Origin: Pseudomonas putida
Lineage (GTDB): Bacteria > Pseudomonadota > Gammaproteobacteria > Pseudomonadales > Pseudomonadaceae
Length of the DNA: 64,000 nucleotides
Direction of reading: 5' to 3'
Assembly: GCF_030159595.1 (NCBI RefSeq)
Contig: NZ_BSKJ01000002.1
Location: 427,881 to 491,880, forward strand
The position numbers and the translations under genes are program-made. Below, one piece after another: positions 30,006-45,614 of this stretch. The stretch's first letter is position 1; every line of letters starts with the position of its first letter. The notes beneath the pieces were generated by a model. That model worked only from the letters and a program-made list of their open reading frames with translations, did no database searches and was not told where the DNA came from.

Positions 30006-32042
30006 TCAGGTCGGTAGCGCAAAGAACGTGCGCATCAACCCGTCATCCTCCACACCCAACCGCTCAGCCATCACCTGGCGATCAAACAACGCCCCCGTGC
30101 GCATCTCACGCACCCTTGCCCCCTCCGGCGCCTGCGCCAGTGCCTTCAGGCACACCTCCATGAAGCGATGATTCCCCCCTTTCACCGGCGTCAGCTTTTC
30201 AACCTGCAAATAGCGCCCTGGTAACATCAGCGACTCCGCCTCGTCCGGACGCCTTGAAAAAGGCCCAATCGGCGTTGCCTGCACGTCCTCACCCGGCTCC
30301 AGCACATACACCAATGCATTGTCGCCAAACGCCCCCTTGCCGCTTACCTGGGTTTGCGGGTCATTGAATACCTCCCAAAGGGCATAAGGGTTCTCCGTAA
30401 ACGAAGTGAAGTCGCTGGTCACCAACACGTCCCCTACGGCAAGGGCACCCTCGCCTGTCGTCGGGATGCCAGAGCTACGCAGGCCGGAAGCCGCGCGGTA
30501 CAGCCGCACCTGATTGTCCACACCTATTTGCCCAAGCGCATGGGCAAGGTCCTGGCTGCGCCGGACACTCTCGGCATGTGAGCCTTCCAAAGGCAGCCCC
30601 TGCCACAGGTTGTTGTAGCGCTCCGGCGAGCTGGTGTATTCGGCAATGGCGGCCGAGCCAAAGCCATGCTCATCGCGGTACACCGGGTAGGGCTCACTGA
30701 AAGCATCAAGATAAGCACCGCCAGCACCTACCCTGTCGAGATCGGCCCAAGGCACCGCTCCAAGCAAAGCTGCCTGGCGAGCCAAGGCCTGATCCGACAT
30801 GGCCAGCAACTCGTCCGCCGCCGGTGCCATGTAACGCCCCCAGTCAACCTCAGCAACAGCGGTCTGCGCCTGGCCTGCCACATGCGGCGGCAAGCGGGCA
30901 TCGTTGAACAGCTCACTGGCACGCAGCATTGCCACGTCGAGCAGAATGAACAGCACATCCACAACCACCGCCCACCAGGCAGCCGTAAGCCAGGCAGCCT
31001 TGCCATTGAGCGCTCGATCCAGGTGCAGGGCCAGGCTCGCAGTACCAAGCCCGAGCGATGTCAGTATCACTGGCCAGCCCAGTGGCGCCATAGGCGCAAT
31101 CACCCTGTTTGCAGCCTGTAGCCCGGCCAGCCATTCGGCCTTGCGCAGTTGTGCATTGGTGGTCAGCCGTTCGTGGGCCTCATGGACCAGCGCATCCATG
31201 AACATCTCACGAACACGAATGAACAGGTCACCCACAACAGCTTGCCGCTGCGTGTCATTCGAAAAAGCATGCGCTGCAATCCAGGCCTGTAACGCCTCGC
31301 GGCCGCCAAATACCAGCAGCACATCCTGCGCATCGGGTAGAAAAGCGCACGCTCTACCGGTCTTGAGCGTGTACAAGAACAGTGGCCTGGCATCAGGGGC
31401 ATGGCTGGACAGCGCACACCAGCCACCCCGGGCATTTGCAGGGTAATCCTCGCGCAACGCTTTCAGACTACTCGGCAGCATCGTCACACGGAGTGTTGCC
31501 GCCAGCAGTTCACGCCGCTCAGGTTCGCTCAGCACGGATTGACCGACAGCGGCAAGAAAGCGGGCGCGGGCCAGTACGCAGTAATCTTCGCCACGCTGCT
31601 CACGAAAACGGCTCAGTGCCTCGCTGTAGCGCCCCGCAAAATCCATTTGCCAGAACGCCTTTAGCATCGCCTGCGGGTCGAGCCGCACTTCGTTACGCTC
31701 GTCATAATCGCTATGGCTGGCATCCACCCGGTAGAAACCGCCGTAGACACTCAACTCATCGGCAGCAGTCTGCTGCTGAGGGCTGAAGCGCTGGATAACC
31801 AGCTCGGTCAGGCTCAGGGACCGCCGTGGCGGCCCACGGTGGCGCCAGCCGGTGTAACTGCGTGAGCTGCTCGCCGCCGACTGGAATTCGTGCCAGAAGA
31901 GCTTGTCCGGGTCCAGCCAGTAGCCCAACTGGTGGCGCAGCACATGGCCCGCCGCCTGGCGCGCCAGACCGTGCAAATCAGGAAATTGCCCGAGCAGGCG
32001 CTGGGCCACTTGGGCAAGGGGGAGGCGTTGTTTGTCGTTCAT
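30006..32042 (-). CDS. Putative toxin/effector: dermonecrotic-toxin-like N-terminus, membrane hairpin, C-terminal ADP-ribosyltransferase-like domain
   Basis: A 678-residue protein. Residues about 15-110 resemble the DUF6543 dermonecrotic-toxin-type region common in large Pseudomonas proteins (LARQAAGHVLRHQLGYWLDP, then LSLTELVIQRF and YGGFYR). Two hydrophobic helices lie at about 321-340 and 352-373. From about 505 the sequence has the layout of arginine-type mono-ADP-ribosyltransferases: LYRA (R516), the strand TSDFTSFT (S547) and the E-x-E turn DEAESLMLPG (E601, E603), with VYVLEPG between. There is no signal peptide and no recognisable immunity gene beside it. It stands alone between a REP pair and the divergent antiporter gene. 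The domain calls are by eye; a surface-anchored enzyme not acting as a toxin is possible. Confidence 0.6.
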   Translation of the reverse strand: MNDKQRLPLAQVAQRLLGQFPDLHGLARQAAGHVLRHQLGYWLDPDKLFWHEFQSAASSSRSYTGWRHRGPPRRSLSLTELVIQRFSPQQQTAADELSVYGGFYRVDASHSDYDERNEVRLDPQAMLKAFWQMDFAGRYSEALSRFREQRGEDYCVLARARFLAAVGQSVLSEPERRELLAATLRVTMLPSSLKALREDYPANARGGWCALSSHAPDARPLFLYTLKTGRACAFLPDAQDVLLVFGGREALQAWIAAHAFSNDTQRQAVVGDLFIRVREMFMDALVHEAHERLTTNAQLRKAEWLAGLQAANRVIAPMAPLGWPVILTSLGLGTASLALHLDRALNGKAAWLTAAWWAVVVDVLFILLDVAMLRASELFNDARLPPHVAGQAQTAVAEVDWGRYMAPAADELLAMSDQALARQAALLGAVPWADLDRVGAGGAYLDAFSEPYPVYRDEHGFGSAAIAEYTSSPERYNNLWQGLPLEGSHAESVRRSQDLAHALGQIGVDNQVRLYRAASGLRSSGIPTTGEGALAVGDVLVTSDFTSFTENPYALWEVFNDPQTQVSGKGAFGDNALVYVLEPGEDVQATPIGPFSRRPDEAESLMLPGRYLQVEKLTPVKGGNHRFMEVCLKALAQAPEGARVREMRTGALFDRQVMAERLGVEDDGLMRTFFALPT

Positions 32043-32222
32043 GCTACTCGGCTACCTGACTGTGGGGGGCACCACTACATCCGCAAGCCGTAACTACAGT
32101 GCGGTATCGCTTTACAGCCCGCATCAGCCTCAGGTTAGAATCGATTGGCACGCGACCTGCTAGCTTTTTCTGAAAAGTCCGCTACCAAGTCCCTTCCCCC
32201 CGCTGTTTCGGAGTACCTGCCT

Positions 32223-33965
32223 TTGGATGCAAGCACCATCAATAGCCTGTTCCTGATCGGCGCATTGCTGGTGGGTGCAAGTATCCTGGTCAGTTCGCTC
32301 TCGTCGCGCCTGGGCATCCCTATCCTGGTCATCATCCTCGCCGTCGGCATGGTCGCCGGTGTCGATGGTGGCGGCATCATCTTCAACAACTACCCGACCG
32401 CCTACCTGGTGGGCAACCTGGCACTCGCCGTCATCCTGCTCGACGGTGGCCTGCGCACGCGGGTGGCAAGCTTTCGCGTGGCGCTGTGGCCGGCGCTGTC
32501 GCTGGCGACGGTCGGGGTGATGATCACCACCGCCCTCACCGGCCTGGTTGCCGCCTGGCTGTTCAACCTGAGCCTGATCCAGGGCCTGCTGATCGGTGCC
32601 ATCGTCGGCTCAACCGACGCTGCGGCGGTGTTCTCGCTGCTGGGCGGCAAAGGCCTGAACGAGCGGGTTACCGCCACCCTGGAAATCGAGTCGGGCAGCA
32701 ACGATCCGATGGCGGTGTTCCTCACCGTCACCCTGATCGACATGATCGCCAGCGGCCAGACCGGCCTGCACTGGAGCCTGCTGGGCCACCTGCTGCGCGA
32801 GTTCGGTATCGGCGGCCTGCTGGGCCTGGGTGGCGGCTGGCTGATGCTGCAACTGGTCAACCGCATCAACCTGGCCGGCGGCCTGTACCCCATCCTGGTA
32901 GTGGCCGGCGGCCTGGTGGTGTTCTCGCTGACCAATGCCCTGCATGGCAGCGGCTTCCTCGCCGTGTACCTGTGCGGCCTGGTGCTGGGCAACAAACCGA
33001 TCCGCAGCCGCCACGGCATCCTGCACATGCTCGACGGCATGGCCTGGCTGGCCCAGATCGGCATGTTCCTGGTACTGGGGCTGCTGGTCACCCCTCACGA
33101 CCTGCTGCCCATCGCCCTGCCAGCGCTGGGCCTGGCGTTGTGGATGATCCTGGTAGCGCGACCGCTGTCGGTGGTCGCCGCCCTGCTGCCGTTCAAGGCC
33201 TTCCATGGCCGCGAAAAGGGCTTCATCTCCTGGGTAGGCCTGCGCGGCGCGGTGCCGATCATTCTGGCGGTGTTTCCGCTGATGGCCGGCCTTCCGGACG
33301 CCCAGCTGTTCTTCAACCTGGCGTTCTTCATCGTGCTGGTGTCACTGCTGGTGCAAGGCACCAGCCTGCCGTGGATGGCCAAACTGCTGAAGGTGACGGT
33401 ACCCCCAGACCCGGCACCGATTTCCCGCTCTGCCCTGGAAGTGCACATCACCAGCGAGTGGGAACTGTTCGTGTACCGCCTGGGTGCCGAAAAATGGTGC
33501 ATTGGTGCCGCCCTGCGCGAGCTGAAAATGCCAGAGGGCACGCGCATTGCCGCCCTGTTCCGTGACGAGCAACTGCTGCACCCGTCTGGCAGCACCGTGC
33601 TGGAAGTGGGCGACATGCTCTGCGTGATCGGCCACGAGCACAACCTGCCGGCCTTGGGCAAACTGTTCAGCCAGGCGCCACAGCGCGGCCTGGACCTGCG
33701 CTTCTTCGGCGATTTCGTGCTCGAAGGCGATGCCGAGCTGGGCGCGGTAGCAGCGTTGTACGGCCTGAAACTCGATGGCCTGGACGCCAAGATGCCGCTG
33801 GCGCAGTTCATCCGACAGAAGGTCGGAGGCGCTCCAGTAGTAGGTGACCAGGTCGAATGGCATGGCACGATCTGGACCGTAGCGACCATGGACGGGAACA
33901 AGATCCAGAAAGTAGGCGTCAGATTCCCCGAAGGAACGCGACCCGGACCAGGATTGTTCCTCTAA
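32223..33965 (+). CDS. nhaP2: K+/H+ antiporter of the CvrA/NhaP2 type
   Basis: A 580-residue CPA1 antiporter: about 12 membrane helices ([56 protein letters not shown]) followed by a cytoplasmic TrkA_C-like domain (about 400-480) and a CorC_HlyC-like tail. The start is taken as TTG at 32223 ([12 protein letters not shown]), because GGAG lies 9 bases upstream and the length then equals E. coli CvrA; the frame continues 26 codons further without a family-like sequence. It exports K+ in exchange for protons, and the neighbouring MscK-type channel also handles K+ and osmotic stress. Confidence 0.9.
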   Translation: MDASTINSLFLIGALLVGASILVSSLSSRLGIPILVIILAVGMVAGVDGGGIIFNNYPTAYLVGNLALAVILLDGGLRTRVASFRVALWPALSLATVGVMITTALTGLVAAWLFNLSLIQGLLIGAIVGSTDAAAVFSLLGGKGLNERVTATLEIESGSNDPMAVFLTVTLIDMIASGQTGLHWSLLGHLLREFGIGGLLGLGGGWLMLQLVNRINLAGGLYPILVVAGGLVVFSLTNALHGSGFLAVYLCGLVLGNKPIRSRHGILHMLDGMAWLAQIGMFLVLGLLVTPHDLLPIALPALGLALWMILVARPLSVVAALLPFKAFHGREKGFISWVGLRGAVPIILAVFPLMAGLPDAQLFFNLAFFIVLVSLLVQGTSLPWMAKLLKVTVPPDPAPISRSALEVHITSEWELFVYRLGAEKWCIGAALRELKMPEGTRIAALFRDEQLLHPSGSTVLEVGDMLCVIGHEHNLPALGKLFSQAPQRGLDLRFFGDFVLEGDAELGAVAALYGLKLDGLDAKMPLAQFIRQKVGGAPVVGDQVEWHGTIWTVATMDGNKIQKVGVRFPEGTRPGPGLFL

Positions 33966-34000
33966 ACTTCGTTTCTGCCGGATCCACAAGTAGTCTGCCT

Positions 34001-38815
<4,815 letters not shown>

Positions 38816-38825
38816 TTAACGCCCA

Positions 38826-38917
38826 ACCCTGTGGGAGCGGGCTTGCCCGCGAAGCAGGCAACGCGATGGATGGCACCGGCTTCGCCGGTGTTCGCGGGCA
38901 AGCCCGCTCCCACAAGG
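38826..38917. repeat. REP pair between selO and trxC
   Basis: Inverted REP units (CCCTGTGGGAGCGGGCTTGC at 38827 onwards and its reverse complement up to 38917) with a CACCGGC-ttc-GCCGGTG hairpin between them. It fills most of the 130 bases between the genes. Confidence 0.85.
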
Positions 38918-38945
38918 GAAACGAGAATCCAACCCCGGAGATGAA

Positions 38946-39380
38946 ATGTCTGACCCACTGGTAATCCCCTGCCCCCACTGCAACGGCCTCAACCGCCTGC
39001 CCGCCGAGCGCCTGGGTGACGCCCCGAAATGCGGCCGCTGCAAACAGGATGTGCTGCTGAGCACCCCTTTCGAGCTCACCGAAGCCAGCTATTCCAGCCA
39101 GATCAAAGGCGACCTGCCGCTGCTGGTCGACATCTGGGCCGACTGGTGCGGCCCGTGCAAATCCTTCGCCCCCACCTTCGAACAGGCCGCCCGCCAACTG
39201 ACCGGCCGTTGCCGCCTGGCCAAGCTCGACAGCGAAGCCAACCGCAACCTCGCCGGGCAACTGGGCATCCGCTCGATCCCCAGCCTGCTGCTGTTCAAGA
39301 ACGGCCGCGAAATCAGCCGGCAAGCCGGGGCATTTCCACTTCAGTCATTGCTGGAGTGGGTGCGTAGCCAAGGGGTTTAA
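38946..39380 (+). CDS. trxC: Thioredoxin 2 (TrxC)
   Basis: A 144-residue thioredoxin with the TrxC-type N-terminal zinc ribbon (C9, C12, C29, C32) ahead of the thioredoxin fold and active site W67-C68-G-P-C71. It reduces cytosolic disulfides and the zinc ribbon tunes its response to oxidants. A GGAG site lies 5 bases before the ATG. Its TAA overlaps the stop codon of the convergent parA-like gene. Confidence 0.96.
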   Translation: MSDPLVIPCPHCNGLNRLPAERLGDAPKCGRCKQDVLLSTPFELTEASYSSQIKGDLPLLVDIWADWCGPCKSFAPTFEQAARQLTGRCRLAKLDSEANRNLAGQLGIRSIPSLLLFKNGREISRQAGAFPLQSLLEWVRSQGV

Positions 39381-40150
39381 GCGTTTTCTTCAAGCAGCGA
39401 ATGCAACTCGACAAACTGCTGCGTCAGCTTGTGCTTCGGTTCCAGGTGAATCAGCGGCAGGCTGGCGTGGTGCGATTCACGCATCTTCACCGAGCTGCCC
39501 AGGTACACGGGTAGCACCGGCAAGCCTTCGGCCAGTAGTTCGTCGAGCATCTGCTGCGGCAGGCTGGCGCGGGACTGGAACTGGTTGACCACGATTCCTT
39601 CAACCTGAAGGTCCTCGTTGTGGTCGTCCTTGAGCTCTTCGATTTCCGCCAGCAGGCCATACAGCGCCTGACGCGAGAAACTGTCGCAGTCGAAGGGGAT
39701 CAGCACGCGATCGGCGGCAATAAGCGCAGAGACCGCATAAAAATTAAGCGCCGGCGGTGTATCGATGTAGATCCGCTCGTAGTCCTCGTCCAGCTCGTCC
39801 AGCAGCTTTCGCAGCTTGTTGATCTTGTGCTTGGCCTCAAGCTTGGGCTGCAAGTCGGCCAGTTCTGCCGTGGCGGTGACCACATGCAGGTTGTCGAACG
39901 GGGTTTCGTAGATATCGACCTTGTTCTTCTTGCTGAACGGCCCGCTGGACAGGCTTTGCTTGAAGAAGTCGGCAATCCCCATGGGGATGTCCTCGCCGGT
40001 GAGGCCGGTAAGGTACTGGGTCGAGTTGGCCTGGGCATCCAGGTCGATCAACAGGGTCCGATAGCCTTCATTGGCACTGACCGCCGCCAGGTTGCAGGCA
40101 ATGCTCGACTTGCCCACGCCACCTTTCTGATTGAACACCACGCGCCGCAT
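39377..40150 (-). CDS. Orphan ParA family ATPase
   Basis: A 257-residue Walker ATPase with the deviant P-loop FNQKGGVGKSSIACNLA at the N-terminus, LLIDLDAQANST (A' motif) and IYIDTPPALNFY (Walker B). There is no ParB-like gene or parS-like repeat next to it, so it is one of the stand-alone chromosomal ParA proteins that position other cargo. The start at 40150 has a GGAGG site nearby; upstream codons are not family-like. It ends by sharing its stop bases with trxC. Confidence 0.88.
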   Translation of the reverse strand: MRRVVFNQKGGVGKSSIACNLAAVSANEGYRTLLIDLDAQANSTQYLTGLTGEDIPMGIADFFKQSLSSGPFSKKNKVDIYETPFDNLHVVTATAELADLQPKLEAKHKINKLRKLLDELDEDYERIYIDTPPALNFYAVSALIAADRVLIPFDCDSFSRQALYGLLAEIEELKDDHNEDLQVEGIVVNQFQSRASLPQQMLDELLAEGLPVLPVYLGSSVKMRESHHASLPLIHLEPKHKLTQQFVELHSLLEENA

Positions 40151-40226
40151 GATTGACCTCCGTGTTTCAACGAATGCCCGAGTATGTGGCGGCACTGCGG
40201 CAATGACCAGTGCCATTTGACCGGCA

Positions 40227-41126
40227 TCAGCCCTGGCCGACCACCTGCCCCGTCAACAGCTCGGCAAACGCCTTGGCCATCACCGAATTGCCGTGCTCGC
40301 GCTGCACCAGCCAAACCGCCGACATCGCCCCTTCATCCAGCAAGGTGCGGTACACCACCCCCTCGATGCGCATGCGCTGGAATGACGCCGGCAACACCGA
40401 CACCCCCAACCCCGCCGACACCAGCCCGATGATGGTCATCGCCTCCCCCGCCTCCTGGGCAAAGTGCGGGCTGAAACCTGCCTGACGCGCCAGGCTCAGC
40501 AACTGCGCATGCAAGCCGCTGCCATAACTGCGTGGGAAGAACACGAATGGCTCATGGGCCAGCGCCGCCATGTGCACACCCTGTTCAGTGCCCTCGGCAA
40601 GCGGATGCGAAGCATTGATGACTGCCACCAGCGGCTCACGAAACAACTCGGTGACCTGCAAACCTTCAGGCAGCGGCATCGGCCGCATCAACCCGACTTC
40701 GATGGACTCGTCGAACACCCCTTCGGCAACATCGCGGCTGCTCATTTCCTTGAGGTTCAGGTGCACCGCCGGGAAGCGCTGGCGAAAGGCATGGATGGCC
40801 TTGGGGATCTTCGAGGTGAAGGGCGCAGACGAGGTAAAGCCGATCTTCATTTCACCCAGTTCTCCCAACTGCGCACGCCGGGCCACATCAGCTGCCTTTT
40901 CCACCTGCGCCAGCACCTGGCGGGCCTCTTCAAGGAACAGCCGCCCAGCTTCGCTCAGCTCGACCCGACGATTGGTACGCTCAAACAGCCGGGCCCCCAG
41001 CTCTTGCTCCAGCGCCTGGATCTGCTGGCTCAGAGGTGGTTGCGAAATACCCAGCTGCTGGGCGGCGCGGCCAAAGTGCAGCTCTTCGGCCACAGCGATG
41101 AAGTAACGCAGATGGCGCAGTTCCAT
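40227..41126 (-). CDS. LysR family transcriptional regulator (YnfL-like)
   Basis: A 299-residue regulator: winged helix-turn-helix at the N-terminus (LRYFIAVAEELHFGRAAQQL, then PPLSQQIQALEQELGARLF) and a periplasmic-binding-like effector domain (about 90-295). It is divergent from an MFS exporter gene, the same arrangement as ynfL-ynfM in E. coli, so it most likely controls that gene. The inducer is not known. Confidence 0.9.
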   Translation of the reverse strand: MELRHLRYFIAVAEELHFGRAAQQLGISQPPLSQQIQALEQELGARLFERTNRRVELSEAGRLFLEEARQVLAQVEKAADVARRAQLGELGEMKIGFTSSAPFTSKIPKAIHAFRQRFPAVHLNLKEMSSRDVAEGVFDESIEVGLMRPMPLPEGLQVTELFREPLVAVINASHPLAEGTEQGVHMAALAHEPFVFFPRSYGSGLHAQLLSLARQAGFSPHFAQEAGEAMTIIGLVSAGLGVSVLPASFQRMRIEGVVYRTLLDEGAMSAVWLVQREHGNSVMAKAFAELLTGQVVGQG

Positions 41127-41234
41127 GATCAGCTCCAAACAGGTCGCAAAACATCTTAAATAGGTCGAACAATATATTGGATCTAATCATTAGCCAGCTA
41201 TATGCTTTTTTCATTGCGCCAGAGGTACCCGCCC
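41127..41234. promoter_or_regulatory. Divergent LysR/MFS control region
   Basis: This 108-base AT-rich gap contains the 11-bp palindrome CTAATCATTAG (41183-41193) and an AATATATT stretch, both candidates for LysR binding. No consensus T-N11-A pair stands out. Confidence 0.35.
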
Positions 41235-42479
41235 GTGAAAACTGCTGTAGCCCCCCTTCCCGCCGACCCAGAACCTGCCCCCCTGAACGAAATGTGGATC
41301 GAGAAAGGCACCCCCGCCTTCATGAAGACCGTGCTGGCCCTGTTCAGCGGCGGCTTCGCCACCTTCGCCCTGCTGTACTGCGTGCAGCCGATGATGCCGC
41401 TGCTGTCCAAGGAATTTGCCATCAATGCGGCGCAAAGCAGCCTGGTGCTGTCGGTTTCAACCGCGATGCTGGCGTTCGGCCTGTTGATCACCGGCCCCAT
41501 TTCTGACCGCATCGGGCGCAAGCCGGTAATGGTCTTTGCATTGGTCTGCGCAGCCCTCTCCACGTTGGCCAGCGCAGTGATGCCGAGCTGGGAGCTGGTA
41601 CTGGTCACCCGCGCACTGGTCGGCCTGTCGTTGAGTGGCCTGGCGGCAGTGGCCATGACCTACCTGAGCGAAGAAATCCACCCGCAGCACATCGGCCTGG
41701 CCATGGGCCTGTACATCGGGGGCAACGCGATTGGCGGCATGAGTGGGCGGCTCATCACTGGCGTACTGATCGACTTCGTCAGCTGGCACACGGCGATGCT
41801 GACCATCGGCGGCCTGGCCCTGGTGGCCGCGCTGGTGTTCTGGAAGGTATTGCCCGAATCGCGCAACTTCCGCCCACAGTCGATGAACCCGCGCAGCCTG
41901 CTGGACGGCTTTTTCATGCACTTCAAGGATGCCGGCCTGCCCTGGTTGTTCCTTGAAGCCTTCCTGCTGATGGGGGCCTTCGTCACCCTGTTCAACTACA
42001 TCGGCTACCGCTTGCTGGCCGAGCCCTACCATATGAACCAGGCGCTGGTGGGCTTGCTGTCGGTGGTCTACCTGTCAGGTATCTACAGCTCAGCGCAAGT
42101 GGGCGCCCTGGCGGACAAGCTGGGCCGGCGCAAGGTGTTCTGGGCCAGTATCGTGGTGATGGCGGGAGGCTTACTGATGACCCTGGCCAGCCCGCTGACG
42201 ATGGTGATCTTAGGCATGCTGGTGTTCACCTTCGGCTTCTTTGGCGCGCACTCGGTGGCCAGCAGCTGGATCGGCCGCCGGGCGCTGAAGGCCAAGGGGC
42301 AGGCCTCGTCGCTGTACCTGTTCAGCTATTACGCCGGGTCGAGCGTGGCGGGTACTGCGGGCGGGGTGTTCTGGCACCAGTGGGGCTGGAATGGCATCGG
42401 GCTGTTCATTGGCAGCTTGCTGGCGGTGGCGTTGCTGGTAGCGTTGCACCTGAGCAAGCTTCCACCGAAAATGGCTTGA
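41235..42479 (+). CDS. MFS transporter of the YnfM/arabinose-efflux type
   Basis: A 414-residue carrier with 12 predicted membrane helices. The loop after helix 2 has the MFS signature ISDRIGRKPVM and the second half repeats it as ADKLGRRKVF; FGAHSVASSWIGRRA is the family motif of the YnfM-type group. The start is taken as GTG at 41235 with AGAGG upstream; an in-frame ATG at 41202 lies 11 codons earlier and has no ribosome site. It is presumably a drug or metabolite exporter controlled by the neighbouring LysR protein. A REP-like hairpin (42480-42515) follows. Confidence 0.88.
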   Translation: MKTAVAPLPADPEPAPLNEMWIEKGTPAFMKTVLALFSGGFATFALLYCVQPMMPLLSKEFAINAAQSSLVLSVSTAMLAFGLLITGPISDRIGRKPVMVFALVCAALSTLASAVMPSWELVLVTRALVGLSLSGLAAVAMTYLSEEIHPQHIGLAMGLYIGGNAIGGMSGRLITGVLIDFVSWHTAMLTIGGLALVAALVFWKVLPESRNFRPQSMNPRSLLDGFFMHFKDAGLPWLFLEAFLLMGAFVTLFNYIGYRLLAEPYHMNQALVGLLSVVYLSGIYSSAQVGALADKLGRRKVFWASIVVMAGGLLMTLASPLTMVILGMLVFTFGFFGAHSVASSWIGRRALKAKGQASSLYLFSYYAGSSVAGTAGGVFWHQWGWNGIGLFIGSLLAVALLVALHLSKLPPKMA

Positions 42480-42515
42480 GGGCCATTCGCGGGTTTACCC
42501 GCGAATAGGCCCTCG
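42480..42515. repeat. REP-derived hairpin between the MFS and BOF genes
   Basis: GAGGGCC-att-CGCGGGT-tt-ACCCGCG-aat-AGGCCCTC forms a long, nearly perfect stem between the convergent genes and likely protects or ends both messages. Confidence 0.7.
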
Positions 42516-42517
42516 GA

Positions 42518-42865
42518 TCAGTTGATGATCTCGACAATATCCACATCCACTTCCCGGCTCATCAGGTGCTTCTCCACCTCACCGGTCAGCTTGACCTTGG
42601 TCTTGTCATTGAACGGCGTAGGCGGCAGGTCTTCGTCATCGATCTCGACAGTGATGGTGCCGGTGTTGTCCTTGAACTCGTACTTGTCGTCGTTGTTGAT
42701 CTTCTTGGTCACGAAGCCTTGCAGCACCACCGGAGTGTCATCGGCAGCGTCGTTGGCGGCCGCCACCGTAGTGACCGACTGGGCGCCGGGGCCGGTATAG
42801 CTCGCAGCCAGTGCGGCGGTGCTGAACAGAGGGGCGAGGATCAGGGCGAGATAACGTGCTTTCAT
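42518..42865 (-). CDS. Periplasmic BOF-domain protein (YgiW/YdeI-type)
   Basis: A 115-residue secreted protein: signal peptide (cleaved after LAASY/AAL, about residue 20) then a bacterial OB-fold (BOF) with VVLQGFVTKKINNDDKYEFKDNTGTITVEIDDE and VKLTGEVEKHLMSREVDVDIV. YgiW/YdeI proteins help tolerate oxidative and envelope stress; the ligand is not known. Its length and fold are standard. Confidence 0.9.
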   Translation of the reverse strand: MKARYLALILAPLFSTAALAASYTGPGAQSVTTVAAANDAADDTPVVLQGFVTKKINNDDKYEFKDNTGTITVEIDDEDLPPTPFNDKTKVKLTGEVEKHLMSREVDVDIVEIIN

Positions 42866-42937
42866 GGGGATCGGGTCCTTTTTGGGTTTCGATGGGACCA
42901 GATTAACGACGATCGCTGAATTAAAACTTAATGCAAC

Positions 42938-42963
42938 AAAAAGCCCGGCACAGGGCCGGGCTT
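42938..42963 (-). terminator. hemE terminator
   Basis: AAGCCCGGC-acag-GGCCGGGCTT, on the minus strand followed by TTTTTGTTG, about 20 bases after the hemE stop. Confidence 0.85.
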
Positions 42964-42981
42964 TGGTTTTCAGCGATCAAC

Positions 42982-44046
42982 TCACTGATGGTACTGCGCC
43001 GACAGCTCATGCACGGCGTTGATGAACACGCCAGCATGCTCCGGGTCGACTTCCGGGGTAATGCCATGGCCGAGGTTGAACACATGGCCGGTACCCTTGC
43101 CATAGCTGGCCAGGATGCGCGCCACTTCCTGGCGAATGGCCTCGGGCTTGGCGTACAGCACGGTCGGGTCCATGTTGCCTTGCAGCGCCACCTTGTCACC
43201 CACGCGGCGGCGGGCATCACCAATCTCGCAGGTCCAGTCCAGGCCCAGTGCGTCGGCACCGGCGTCGGCGATGCTTTCCAGCCACAGGCCACCGTTCTTG
43301 GTGAACAAGATCACTGGCACCTTGCGCCCTTCGTGCTCGCGGATCAGGCCGCTGACAATCTTGCGCATGTAGGCCAGGGAGAATTCCTGATAGGCCGCCG
43401 CCGACAGGTTGCCGCCCCAGGTGTCGAAAATCTGCACAGCCTGGGCGCCAGCCAGAATCTGGCCGTTCAGGTAGCTGGTGACCGACTGGGCCAGCTTGTC
43501 CAGCAGCAGGTGCAGGGCTTGCGGGTTGTCGTAGGCCATGGCCTTGGTCTTGCGGAAGTCCTTCGACGAGCCGCCTTCGACCATGTAGGTGGCTAAGGTC
43601 CACGGGCTGCCGGAGAAGCCGATCAGCGGCACGCGGCCGTTGAGCTCGCGGCGGATGGTGCTGACCGCGTCCATCACATAGCCCAGGTCTTTCTGCGGGT
43701 CGGGGATTGGCAGTGCTTCGATGTCTGCCGGGGTGCTGATGACCTTCTTGAAGCGTGGACCCTCTCCGGTTTCGAAGTACAGGCCCAGGCCCATGGCGTC
43801 GGGGATGGTGAGGATGTCCGAGAACAGGATCGCTGCATCCAGCGGGTAGCGGTCCAGCGGCTGCAGGGTGACCTCGCAGGCGAACTGCGGGTTCATGCAC
43901 AGGCTCATGAAGTCACCGGCCTTGGCACGGCTGGCGCGGTACTCCGGCAGGTAGCGGCCGGCCTGGCGCATCATCCACACCGGGGTGACGTCTACGGGTT
44001 GCTTGAGCAGTGCACGCAGGAAACGATCGTTCTTCAGGGCAGTCAT
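42982..44046 (-). CDS. hemE: Uroporphyrinogen decarboxylase
   Basis: A 354-residue enzyme that removes four carboxyl groups from uroporphyrinogen III to give coproporphyrinogen III in heme synthesis. The signature [19 protein letters not shown] is intact, as are the conserved [15 protein letters not shown] and [16 protein letters not shown] segments. It is downstream of gltD with a hairpin and a large palindrome between them, so it may have its own promoter. Confidence 0.97.
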   Translation of the reverse strand: MTALKNDRFLRALLKQPVDVTPVWMMRQAGRYLPEYRASRAKAGDFMSLCMNPQFACEVTLQPLDRYPLDAAILFSDILTIPDAMGLGLYFETGEGPRFKKVISTPADIEALPIPDPQKDLGYVMDAVSTIRRELNGRVPLIGFSGSPWTLATYMVEGGSSKDFRKTKAMAYDNPQALHLLLDKLAQSVTSYLNGQILAGAQAVQIFDTWGGNLSAAAYQEFSLAYMRKIVSGLIREHEGRKVPVILFTKNGGLWLESIADAGADALGLDWTCEIGDARRRVGDKVALQGNMDPTVLYAKPEAIRQEVARILASYGKGTGHVFNLGHGITPEVDPEHAGVFINAVHELSAQYHQ

Positions 44047-44090
44047 GTCGGCATCCGGAAAAATAGTGCGGGCATTTTCTCAGACGCACA

Positions 44091-44125
44091 AAGAAAAGGC
44101 ACGGCTGTTTGCCGTGCCTTTTCTC
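44091..44125. terminator. Bidirectional terminator between gltD and hemE
   Basis: AAAGAAAAGGCACGGC-tgtt-TGCCGTGCCTTTTCT has matching A and T runs on both sides of an 8-10 bp stem. It ends the gltBD message on the minus strand. Confidence 0.85.
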
Positions 44126-44146
44126 TATGGGTATGTCCTGGATCAA

Positions 44147-44168
44147 TAGATTTTGTATACAAAATCTA
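44147..44168. promoter_or_regulatory. 22-bp perfect palindrome with a GntR-type core
   Basis: TAGATTTTGTATACAAAATCTA (44147-44168) is symmetrical over all 22 bases. Its core TTGTATACAA resembles operators of GntR/FCD regulators. It lies between the gltD stop (44176) and the gltD terminator, about 100 bases upstream of hemE. Which gene it serves is unclear. Confidence 0.6.
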
Positions 44169-44175
44169 AATGACT

Positions 44176-45597
<1,422 letters not shown>

Positions 45598-45614
45598 TCA
45601 AAACCTCTTTACAG

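Noticed and set aside
30006..32042. Toxin-immunity pair or type VI cluster
   Set aside because: No small gene, VgrG, PAAR or Hcp gene lies beside it; the neighbours are housekeeping genes.
38826..38917. Hairpins as tRNA genes
   Set aside because: They are symmetrical REP palindromes without a cloverleaf, anticodon arm or T-loop sequence.
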